64,000 nucleotides of DNA from Babylonia areolata (Eukaryota; Mollusca; Gastropoda; Neogastropoda; Buccinidae): assembly GCF_041734735.1 (NCBI RefSeq), contig NC_134884.1:27712749-27776748 (forward strand), given 5' to 3'. Shown here in pieces: positions 35,776 to 46,009 of the stretch (its first letter is position 1; every line of letters starts with the position of its first letter). The position numbers and the translations under genes were made by a program. The notes under the pieces were generated by a model, which was not told the DNA's origin, did no database searches, and saw nothing but the letters and a program-made list of their open reading frames with translations.

Positions 35776-37054
35776 GTCGCTAGTACAGTCGTTGTCTGTA
35801 CTGTCTGTCTCCAACGGGTGTTCGGATCCATGCAGTAATTTTCCATACACGTTCTACAGTAGGTGGGATATCCCTGTCTGGAGATTCAGTGATGCCATTT
35901 CCTAGTGCTAATGCATATGACTTTGGACAAGTAGTGGCAGATTTAATTGTTTCCTCACCCGCTGGAGACCGGCTGTCTACGTCTTGGTTCACTGACTGTG
36001 CTCGGGCTAGAGCGATGGCTTCAACATGCGGCATATGACTGGATATTTTATTTTACCGGCAAGTACTCTGATTTTATACTCGGGGCAGCCAAGGAATTCA
36101 GAAGCTGCACGATTCTCTTGACAATTCACACATTTTTGGAATGCTCACAGGTGTGAGCATCATGGCCAGGGAGACCACATCTTCCGCATAGTTGTTTGGC
36201 TCGGCACGCATTTTTGGTGTGTCCCAAACGGTTGCAGGGGGTGCATCGAAATACCTGTGGGACGTAGGATTTCACCGCGAATGACTGATACCCAAATGAA
36301 ATTTGCTTCGGAAGACTGCGCGTCATAAAGGTAATTTTAACGGCGCATGATTCGCTATCATCCTTTTTAATTTTTTAAAAATTTTTTATATATAGTCTCT
36401 TCATAGATTTAACTTAGATTTAACATTAGTAAATTCTCTCTGTAGTTCTAAGAGATTGGTTTCCAGGGGAATGGGTTTTATTACCCCTTCAGTAAAAACC
36501 TCCGGTACTGAACATTTGATAGTTATGCCAGCCAAATTTTTACATTTCAGAAATGACTTTTGCTGATCAGCAGAAGTACAACCGATCAGCCACTTTCCGG
36601 ATGACAGTTGTTTTTGACCAAGGATGGGACCCATAGTGTTGTTCCATTTTTTTTTTTACTGAAGATTCCAATACCACTCAATGTGGCCGAACCCTTTTTT
36701 GTGTCCTCCAAAAGGACTGGAAATTGAAACGAAACAGAAGTTTCATTTGACACTGTAGGCCAGGATGACGACGTGGTCTCCCTGTCACAGGACACACCCT
36801 CTATTTGGACAAAAAAAGGCGGGGACGATGGAGATGATGACGATGATGATTTGGACACAGATACATGTTCATCTCTCTCTTTGAGGATTTCTTCAATGAA
36901 AAAAATGATTTCAACCTGTTTATCAGATGTTTTTTTTCCTCCCATGTTTGGGGAGGTTATTTTCTGAAAGTAGTTTCTTCAGTTGAGAAACTTTGGTCTG
37001 ATTTAACAGATCTGGGTTTTCCAGGAAGGCACTGAAGGTTGTGACGTTTGACAT
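35776..37054 (-). mobile_element. I-like LINE, ORF1 (gag-like with zinc knuckles)
   Basis: The minus-strand start at 37054 (MSNVTTFSAFLENPDLLNQ) gives a SAP-like N-terminal helix pair (KVSQLKKLLSENNLP). Then come an acidic-serine stretch, a segment GPILGQKQLSSGKWLIGCTS, and knuckles CTPCNRLGHTKNAC, LCGRCGLPGHDAHTC and NCQENRAASEFLGC. It is interrupted by frameshifts and an AT-rich insert near 36330-36400. It runs almost directly into RT sequence, so the endonuclease domain is missing from this copy. Confidence 0.7.
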
Positions 37055-38395
37055 CACAGCAGCATGTATTAGAAACAAACAAGCAAAATGAATAGATGAA
37101 TTATATTAATAATAATAAACAAAGTAAAAGGTAATACTGCAATAGTCCACACTGTCACAAATATCTATACCTAACTTTGCTGAATGTTAGAATTACATTC
37201 TGCAGCTAAATTTGGTGGCAGGAAAGCTAGCTAATTATACTAATTTAGAGCCCTACTTATTTTCACCGAAAATATATCTAATATAGTCCCAACATAATGT
37301 CACAGTCTTATCTTCAACATACACAGCACACCAATATATCACGTCTGTAAAATATAACAGCATTCAAATGTTTTAACTCGGGAACTGTGAATCTCGTCCA
37401 TTATCACAGACGTTTAAATGTTCAGGATCAGGCTGCCCCAAGTCGGTAACAAGGTCGGCGACGTGTAATTTAGTGAATGTTGTTGTCACATTTTAAATTG
37501 TTAGGCGGACCGTTTGTGAAACGGCACCTAGTGAAACGTGTGACGACAACTAGACCTGTGGTCAGTCGTATCTTATGCTTGATATAGTCCATCGCTGACT
37601 GGGTAAAACCAAAAACACGACAAGGCTCGAGGATAATGTAACAAATTCAGGACGGTGAAAAGTAGTAAAACATACACGAAGTAGTGGAGTAATAGGTCTG
37701 TTTGTTTATATATTAGTGTATGTGGAGAATCGTGGGAGCATCCGACGATTCAGGGAGATGGCGCTGCAAACTCTGTACGGTCTTAGTCGTTTCCACACGC
37801 GTCTCAGTAACAACCGGCTATTGGTCCTCCTTCCGGAATCAGCCGCGAGCCAGCAAAGAGACCGAAACGTTGTGCTGACTTGGTTCAAGCACCCGCCTAG
37901 AAACGCCAACACAAGTCACAAACGAAAAAATGCCATGTAACATCTATTCTAAAGATAAGATCTTTGCGTCAAAGGAAACTTTTATGACGATGACTGACGT
38001 AAAACTGTAAGTGTTGTGTACGTCAAACCAGCTCGTAGACTGTTTATGTGACGCAAAAAGTCGACAACCGTGACCCTTTTTTTCTCCCCTGCAACCCACT
38101 CCCTCTCGAACAGGTCGCCCGTCACGCCCACAACTACGCCATCCGCCCACAACGCCAAACAAAACGCCTCCCGCACAAATATTAACAGAAGAAAAAGGTC
38201 CACGGAGTTATTCAAATTTCATCGACAAAAAGGAACCACGAATCCCATAATTGCAACCCCCCCCCCCAAAAAAAAAACAACAACAAAAAACCATGGAATT
38301 CACTACCAACCGAAGTTAAACTTGCATAAAATACTAACACGTTAAAAAAATCTTGACACCAACACCATCTTAAAAGAAAAAATTTTTTGACTATG
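37055..38395. other. Unassigned DNA between the LINE and the gypsy element
   Basis: Part is probably the 5' UTR of the I-like LINE. Nothing else is recognised. C-rich and A-rich runs lie at 38250-38290. Confidence 0.4.
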
Positions 38396-38530
38396 TGTAA
38401 TGTTTGCGTTGTGGTACGACCAAGCGTCGTTACGTTACTAAGGTGTTGTCAGGGGAGTTTCATGAAAAGTTATGTGCCACTGTTCCGTATTGGTTTCGTA
38501 TTAAAGTTTCGCATATGGAAGTATGTGACA
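38396..38530 (-). repeat. Gypsy 3' LTR
   Basis: 135 bp, identical by eye to 42669-42803. A purine-rich AAGAGGGAAGA (minus strand) lies just inside it as the likely polypurine tract. Confidence 0.93.
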
Positions 38531-41500
38531 TCTTCCCTCTTATGAAGAAGTGAAACTAGAATGTACACAAAAAAATAAACTTCAAACAAAACAAACACAG
38601 TAACTAATAACACTATTTCTTGTAATGGGGTCAAACACGAAGAGACTGGAACTGTCACAGGTCAAGTCGTTGAGGTGGGTGAACTTCACGTCCAGAGCGT
38701 GTCCGGTAGGTAGTGTCACTGCGACGATCTGGCGTTGATTGCTGATGAGGGCACCCAGGTGAGTTTGAAGCTCCTGTAGGTTCCTCAGGTAGTGGGTCAG
38801 CTTCAGGCGTAGATGACGGCTCTGGGAGATTTGAAGATTCATCATTTGCTCTTCGTGTTGAACGGTGTAGGTGACGTCTGTTACGTCGATACATACTCCC
38901 TTCAGGCTGTACGAGGTAGGACCTTGGCGATGTATGGTGCTCTACCACCACAGCTGGCCTCCATTCCTTAGTGCCTGGGAGTGGAGCCATGCGAACTTGA
39001 TCCCCAGGGTGAAGAGTTGAATGCTCTAAAGTGGTTGGCTTGTCATGATAGAATTTCTGTTTGGTCTTTTCAATCCTCATGCGCTGTTTGATATTTTGGC
39101 TGTCGTATGCAGGGGCAAGAAGACTTCTAGGAGTTGGAAGTTTGTTCCTTGGTCGACGTCCCATCAAGAGCTGTGCAGGGGAAAGATTGATGCCGTCTAA
39201 AGGTGTAGTTCTGTAGTCCAACAAGGCCAAGTTTTTGTCTTCGTTCTTTCTCCACAGTCTTTTGACGGTTTGAACAGCACGTTCAGCTTCTCCGTTTGAG
39301 CTTTGGAAATGAGGGCTAGATGTCTTGTGACTGATTCCGTAGCTTGTACAGAACTTTGAAAACTGTCGACCGGTGAACTGTGTCCCACAGTCACTTCTTA
39401 AGGTGGACGGAATTCCATGACGGCCAAACTGGGTTTTTAGTTTCTCAATCACTGACTCAGTATTCATGCTCTTGAGCTCATCCACTTCAATAAATGTTGA
39501 GAAATAGTCCACCGTCAATAAGTAATTTCTGCCTTGAAAACTGAAGATGTCAGTTCCGACTTCTGCGTACGGGAGATCTGGAACAGGTGTAGGCAGCAGT
39601 GGTTCAGCAGATGGCTTCCTTTTGTAATCTGCACACTTGCTGCAGTTCTTGATTTTGTCTTCAATTTCTGAGTTCATTGAAGGCCAGTACATCACTTCAC
39701 GTGCTCGCTGTTTGCATTTCACAATACCTAAGTGAGATTCATGAATGAGAGCTAGCATTCGTTTCCTGAGACTGGGTGGTATGACAATTCTGGATCCTTT
39801 GAAGATGACACCATCAGAGACGGCCAATTCGTCTCTTGAGTCCCAAAACTGCCGCATTTCTATGGAGACATCATTTCTTCTGTCTGGCCAACCGTTCAGA
39901 ATCAGGGTCTGTAACTGTCCAAGTTCTTGTTGTGAGCATTCCTGAAGTTGTCCGTACATTTCCTTTGCGATTGGTGCATATGTGTTGTCTGTCTCTATGT
40001 GTGCTATTTCAGCGGTTTCTTCAGGAAGGTATGCACGTGAGAGAGTGTCTGGAAGCTGCATCTGGCTGCCTTTTCGATACTTCACTTGTAGATTGTACCA
40101 CTGTAGATGAAGTAACATGCGTTGCAGTCGCATTGGTGCTGACAGAAGTGGCTTGGAGAAAATTTGCTCCAACGGTTTGTGGTCGTTGTAGACAGTGACC
40201 TCTTTTCCAAAGATGTAGCAGTGAAATTTCTTGCAGGCATGGACGATGGATAACATTTCTTTTTCTATTTGTGCATAACGTTTTTCTGTGTCAGTCATGG
40301 ATCGTGAGCTGTATGCCACAGGTCTTCCGTCCTGGATGAGAACTACTCCAAGACCGTGCTGACTGGCATCACAGTGTATTTCAACTGGTGCTTTGACGTC
40401 ATAGTACTTCAGCACTGGATAATGACAGCAGAGACTTTTTAGATTTGTGAAGGCTTGTTCATGACTTTGTTGCCAATCAAACAAAACGTCTTCTTTCAGA
40501 AGATCACGCAGAGGAGCACTTTCTTCACTCAGGTTTGGTATGAACTTGTTAAGGTACGTAACGAAACCCAGGAAGCGTCTGACGTCATCTTTATTTTGGG
40601 GAGTTGGCATCTCTTGAACAGCTTTCACTTTGGCCGGGTCAGGCTTCAGTCCTTCGGCTGTGAGAAGATGGCCAACGTATGGCACGCTAGACTGTCTGAT
40701 GTGCAGCTTTTCTGGGTTCAGTTTCAGATTGTACTCTGTAGCTCTCTCCACCACCTTTTTCAGTATTTGGTCATGGTGCTCAGTGTCACGACCGGCAACA
40801 AGAATGTCGTCCATTGTTGCATATGCGCCTTTGATGCCTTCTAACATCTGGTCCATGATCCTCTGAAACACTTCTGGGGCACAGGAGATGCCAAATGGAA
40901 GGCGTAGCCAGCGGTACCTTCCAATTGGAGTGTTAAAAGTAGTCAGGAACGATGATGCTTCGTCCAACTTTATCTGCAGGAAACCACTTTTTGCATCCAG
41001 TTTTGAAAATACTTTTGCATCAGGAATGTCTGCTATGATTTCTTCTACTGTGCGCATGGGATAATGCTCACGCTGAATCGCAGCATTCAAGTCTTTGGGA
41101 TCAATACAAATGCGGACTTTGTTATTTCTGACAGAGACAGTCATTGAACTGACCCATTCAGTGGGCTCTTCAACTTTGACAATGTGTCCATCTGCTTCCA
41201 TCTCGTGGAGCTTCTCGATGATTTTTTTCACGCAGAGCTGCAGGCTGGCGACGTGCTGGGTGGACAACTCCTTTTGAACCTGGTTTCAACTTGATGCTGT
41301 ATTCTCCTGGCAGAGTTCCAGTCATACGCTCCAGCTCAGGAAACTCATCTAAACCAGAGGTTGTCTGACTGTTAGCTGCAGGTTCAATTGTTGACAGACG
41401 AGCAACAAGACCGAGATTTTCCGCAGTTGTTCCAGAAATCACATTCTCTTGATCAATATTGATGATTTCAAACCGAGTTTTGATGGTTTTTTCGTTGTGG

Positions 41501-42668
41501 ACAATTGGAAGATCTGCTGTGCCGATAGGCTTGATGCTGTGGTTGGAGTAGGTGCGCAGAATTTTATCAGAGGAGCGGATCTCACTGCAGTGAGATATCT
41601 TCTGGTAGTCTCGGACAGTGAGAGTGTTGCACCTTGCTCCAGTGTCGATTTTCAATTTGATGTTTTTTCCATAAATTGAAACAATCTGGTTCCATGTGTC
41701 ATTGTGTTTTGAATCATTGAGCTTCGTGCTGTGGATCATTAAGACTTCTGGTTCTGATTCTGAGTCTGTTGCTACATTGTGTACATCTCGGCGTCTTCTA
41801 CACACTTTCCTCCAGTGGTTGGGCTTTCTGCAATGTGCACAAGTAGTTCCTATAGCTGGACAGCTCCCTTTTGTTTGTGGGTGTTTCGAATCTCCACCGC
41901 AACGAAAACAAACATTTATGTTCTCTTTTCCTGTATGTTGTTGTTTTGATTGCTTCTTTCTGATTACACTAATAGTAGATTTAGATTCATCATCACTAAC
42001 ACAGGGTTCTTGTTTTTTCTTGTTGATGTGTTGTTTCTTGTGTCGGACAACATTTACGTCTGCTTCCGACTCATCACGAACAATTCTGAGTTGTTTCTGT
42101 GATAACTCAAAGTGTTGACCGATTTCTATGGCTTGGGCAAGAGTGAGAGCTTCTCCTTTCTCAAGCAGTCTCCCTTGTAATTTCTTGTCATGCACTCTGT
42201 CAATAATGCAGTCCACCATAATATCATCATTGTCTCTGTAGTCACAGTCCATCATGATCAGTTTTAGATCCTTTACAAAGTTGTCGAAAGACTCACCTTG
42301 GTCTTGCTTTCTTTGTTTCAGTTTATGTCTTGCCACACGTTTGTTCTTTCTTGGACGAACATAGGTTTCAAACTTGGTTAAAACTGCATCAGGATTTTCT
42401 TTTTCACCTTCAGTCCACTGTAGAGTTCGATAGATTTGCCTACCTTGAGCACCGATCCAAATTCCGATCCATCCAGCTTTTTGCTTGTCAGTTAACGTTG
42501 CGAGCGGACCGTCAAACACAAACCCAACATGATCTTTGAAGCGAGTGAATTCCTGGAAGAGATCTGTTGCATCCCAATCAATAGATGGATGTTCAAAGTT
42601 CATATTCGCCATGGTTCACTCTTTAAGTTTTTTATCGGGCTAGTGAGCGAGGTATTTTTCTGACACCA

Positions 42669-42803
42669 TGTAATGTTTGCGTTGTGGTACGACCAAGCGT
42701 CGTTACGTTACTAAGGTGTTGTCAGGGGAGTTTCATGAAAAGTTATGTGCCACTGTTCCGTATTGGTTTCGTATTAAAGTTTCGCATATGGAAGTATGTG
42801 ACA
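42669..42803 (-). repeat. Gypsy 5' LTR
   Basis: 135 bp. The internal side starts on the minus strand with TGGTGTCAGAAAA, which has the TGG of a tRNA 3'-CCA primer-binding site. At 135 bp it is short for an LTR. Confidence 0.93.
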
Positions 42804-42808
42804 CTATG

Positions 42809-43330
42809 ATGAATAAAACAGAATTTCTTGCAGAAGAGTACACCGCCCAACAACAACAAACAAAAGAAGAAAATAGATAAATAAAATATAAAATGGAAGA
42901 AGTGAAGATGAAGATTCGATGGGGACATAAAAAGCCGAGAGGTCTATGCAGATGACTGCCAGTCCCTATACTACTACTACTGCTACTACTACTACTACTA
43001 CATAACTGAACAGGGAGGGCCAACCGCCTCAACCCAGGAAATAAAACAACAACAACAAAAACGCCAGGAATCCCATCCCGCTCAACCATGAAACGCACTG
43101 TCGGCAAAAACGCACACACACGAATATCCAAACAGCAAGAAAGTACCAGCCCACGCACAAACCAGGCAACAACCAGGATCACACAGTCAGCACCTTCAGG
43201 CCGACCACACAGTTAGCCATCTTGAACCGGATATCACACACACGCGCGCGCGCGCGCGCATTGTGACACATGCATATATATAGTTCTCAGGAATTTAAAA
43301 GATGAACTGAACGTGGTAAAAAGGTCTTCT
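42809..43330. other. Low-complexity DNA after the gypsy element
   Basis: It holds a (TAC)n tract near 42968-43002, A-rich DNA, and (CG)n at 43242-43259. No gene is supported. Confidence 0.6.
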
Positions 43331-43334
43331 GAGC

Positions 43335-44095
43335 CCTGGATTTTACTTTAAACGCTCTGTAGCGTCGTCCTGATGACAGCAGTTCATAGTACTTGCTAAA
43401 ACATGTGTGTCGTCAGTTGTTATCTGCCTGGCTTTCAGAACCAATCGCCTTTCATACAGCTCTTGCATACTAGCTTGTCTCACTCCCACAACTTTACTGC
43501 ACACACTCACACCATTCAGAACTCGCTTACTTCTCACTTCCAAACTTCCATACCAGCACATAAACGAAACTGTCAGCACAGACTCAATACAACATCGATA
43601 GTAGCTCTGGAGAATCTTTGAATTGACACCAGTATTTCTTAACTTTTGCAAACAAGATATTCTAGACTGACTTTTCTTATGAATACAATCACCATTCCTG
43701 TCAAAAGCAAGATTATTCTCTAAAATAGACCCTAAGTATTTGTATTCATTAACTCTCTCCACGGTTTTATCATTCATGACAACAGCAGGTACAAGCAAAG
43801 GGTCTTTTCAAAAATCTGTTAACATTTCTTTTGTTTTTAAAACGTTCAGATCCAGTTCTCTTCACACCAGGAGGAAAACTTTTTAATTTCAGTGAAGTGA
43901 GTAGTATCAGAATTGGAAAGATCTTCAATAGCAGAGTCACCAGAATATTTTGTGACAGGAGTTTCCTCCGTGCCTGTGCAATCATTCGTGTATAGTGTAA
44001 ACAGGACAGAAGACAGCACCGTGCCTTGAGGTGCGCCAGATGAAGTTGAGTTTTAAGAAGAATTGACAGACTGAAACTGGACGGACTTACTTTGT
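43335..44095 (-). mobile_element. L2/CR1-group LINE fragment (RT palm to thumb)
   Basis: On the minus strand: GAPQGTVLSSVLFTLYTND near 44030, KYSGDSAIEDLS (the catalytic DD reads GD), SSWCEENW, KTKEMLTDF. After a frame change at about 43800 come VNEYKYLGSILENNLAFDRN, LQKLRNTGVNSKILQSYYRC and MCWYGSLEV. It is truncated at both ends and dead. Confidence 0.75.
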
Positions 44096-44475
44096 CCATT
44101 CTTTTATTAGAGAACTGTCTTTGCTGTATATTGTTTATATTGCTTGAATATACACTTATAAAATCATAGATCAGCACAATAGTATGATGTGAAAAACATG
44201 ATTAAAGCTTATGACGTGTATTGGTACCTTGCTTTGTGCATCACGTTTATGTTTATAGTCTATGGGAAAATGTCATTGGCGTATTCTGTCTTGTCTGAAT
44301 GAGTTACATGCCTGTGCATTCATACTGAATATGTGGATGAGTGACACATATATGCTTTCATACTGAACACACATACCCAACCCATTACATGCAGGAAAAG
44401 ATGCTGTCTGTTAACAGAACACATTGGCAGAACACTTACAGCGTTATTAAACACAGCTGGACAAAAAGACAGAAA

Positions 44476-44865
44476 CAAAAACCAAATCATCAGCAAGAGC
44501 GGCAAGAGACCTGACATAGTACTCCAATCTAAGGCAACGAAGCAAGCGATTCTGATTGAGCTTACTGTGCCATACGAAAGCAGAATGAAGGAAGCCCACA
44601 TCTACAAGACCAAGAAGTATGCTAGTCTAGCCAGCAGCCTGAGAGAATCTGGCTTCCAAGCCAAAGTCCTCGCCATAGAGATTGGTGCAAGAGGGTTTGT
44701 GGGCGCATCTGCCTACAGCCTCATGAAACAGCTGTCAGTTTCTGGCAGAGAGAGGATATGGGCTCCCAAGGTAATGGCAGAAGCAGCAGAAAAGAGTTCC
44801 AGCTGGATGTGGTCTAGGAGGAATGAAAGTAAACTTCATGAGGATCAAATTTTCCCTACTCAAAC
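44476..44865 (+). mobile_element. Non-LTR element 3' end with restriction-like endonuclease-type motif
   Basis: The + strand reads RPDIVLQSKATKQAILIELTVPYE, then SRMKEAHIYKTKKYASLASS, VLAIEIGARGFVGASAYSLM and AEAAEKSSSWMWSRRNE. The (R)PD...E-L-T spacing resembles the PD-(D/E)XK endonuclease at the C-terminus of R2/R4-type LINEs; this link is my inference. The flanks CACAGCTGG(A/G)CAAAAAGAC at 44452 and 45139 look like a target duplication around this piece plus the SINE that follows. Unit B has one copy of that sequence and no insert. Confidence 0.5.
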
Positions 44866-45138
44866 TAGGCGTACGATGGCTCAGTGGTTAAAACGTCTGC
44901 CAGAAAAGGTGACTCAGTCCTGAAGTGGCTACCACCCTGGAGGCGCGGGTTCGAACCTGCTGAGTGCCAGAAAAGAAAAAAAAGAAAAGGCGGCAATACA
45001 AGGGCATCCAGGAGTCATGACCTGGGTGCGGCCCGGTCCCCTTAGAGTGTAAGGAATTAAGGGCCGAAACACTAGACAGAGGGGGGCTTCTTCTGAAAAG
45101 ACCTTGTACTGTCTAGCTCCCCCTAGAGTTTCTTATCA
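44866..45138 (+). mobile_element. tRNA-derived SINE
   Basis: An A box GATGGCTCAGTGGTTAAAACG and a B box GGTTCGAACCTGC are set about 55 bp apart, as in a tRNA with an extended middle. A GC-rich body (CATGACCTGGGTGCGGCCCGG) follows and it ends at AGTTTCTTAT. It lacks tRNA fold integrity, so it is not a tRNA gene. Confidence 0.75.
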
Positions 45139-46009
45139 CAGCTGGGCAAAAAGACGAAAAAAAAACAAGCACTCGATATAAAAAAGAAGAAGAAAAGAGA
45201 AATAGGTTGGACGGACCTGGAAGAAGGAACAAGAGGTCCACCTAACATCAAAAGAATAGTTGAAAACAGTAGAGAGAGCCGCGAGATGAAGATGGGGGAG
45301 AAAGGAGGGAGTCAGGCAAATGATATGGATGTCCAATTGACACTTCGCCCACACAATCGTAACACACAATTGCACCTGTCCAGCAAATCATCCATGTTCC
45401 ATATGGAGAACTGCCAACCCTCAAACATGATCACATTGTAATCTTTACAGGAATTCAGTGTAATCTCTCAGTTTCAAGTATACAGTTCTTAATCCATGTG
45501 GCGTAATCAACACAAATTCCTAAATATTTTGATTTTCTGACATTTCAACAAGAGAAGCTGAACGTTAACAGAAAAATTCAACAATAGTCAATGGAAAAAG
45601 CTGTGTGCTTGTTCACTCTCAAATCAGCTTAAAACGTAAAATAAAATTAGTTCAAGAGGGCAGCATGTCTCATCATCCAAAATGAATGAAAACACATGAC
45701 ACACCATATCTGAACGAAACGTCACTGGCAGCGGTTTGGACTTCATTGCCAATACAAACTGGTAACTCTTGTATTCCAGTACTTTGATGGTTTTCTTCCG
45801 TCAAACGTGCTATGTTTCACGCACGCCCATCACTGCGTACTCTCCTAACCTCCAGTGAAAACTCCTGAATATGCTCAATCAAAATCTGAAGTCGGAGAGC
45901 GAGCGTTGTTTCAACTGTTCTGCTCCATCCACAGGCTGCCCCCACTTTGCGAAATCTGCCTTCCATTCCTGACTTCAAAACGCAGCAACAGTTAGATTAA
46001 GATAGTTGA

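Larger units (their letters stand above)
38396..42803 (-). mobile_element. Ty3/gypsy LTR retrotransposon (fossil, looks nearly whole, very young)
   Basis: A 4408-bp element with two 135-bp LTRs that I read as identical, TG...CA ends and the 5-bp target duplication CTATG (38391-38395 and 42804-42808). Reading on the minus strand, gag with zinc knuckle (CFRCGGDSKHP) lies in 42612-41170 together with the protease (KIDTGARCNTLT). Pol follows in an overlapping frame at 41267-38655: RT (YATMDDILV), RNase H (HCDASQHGLG), integrase with HH-CC (ESHLGIVKCKQRA, CSKCADYK) and the catalytic core. Gag and pol in two overlapping frames is usual for the family, which bridges them by frameshifting. The order RT before integrase defines Ty3/gypsy. 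There is no envelope-like frame. It appears largely intact. Confidence 0.95.
29210..44100. other. Retroelement block inserted in the 3' flank of unit A
   Basis: Unit B is contiguous where unit A is split: GCATCTGTCATTTCAATT at 29190 continues into sequence like 44100 onward. The 14.9 kb between holds an I-like LINE with nested inserts, unassigned DNA, a Ty3/gypsy element and a further LINE, nearly all reading on the minus strand. Confidence 0.7.
44100..45991. repeat. 3' flank of unit A, second half
   Basis: This matches 62590-63930 of unit B nearly throughout, apart from the insert at 44476-45138. Anchors are TGCGTCACG / TGCATCACG, GGGAAAATGTC, TTACATGCAGGAAAAGAT and GGAATTCAGTGTAATCTCTCAG. 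No coding content is supported. Confidence 0.75.

Noticed and set aside
44866-44960. tRNA gene
   Set aside because: A and B boxes are present, but spacing is too long and no acceptor-stem pairing is visible; it is a SINE head. The same applies to 49120-49165 on the minus strand.
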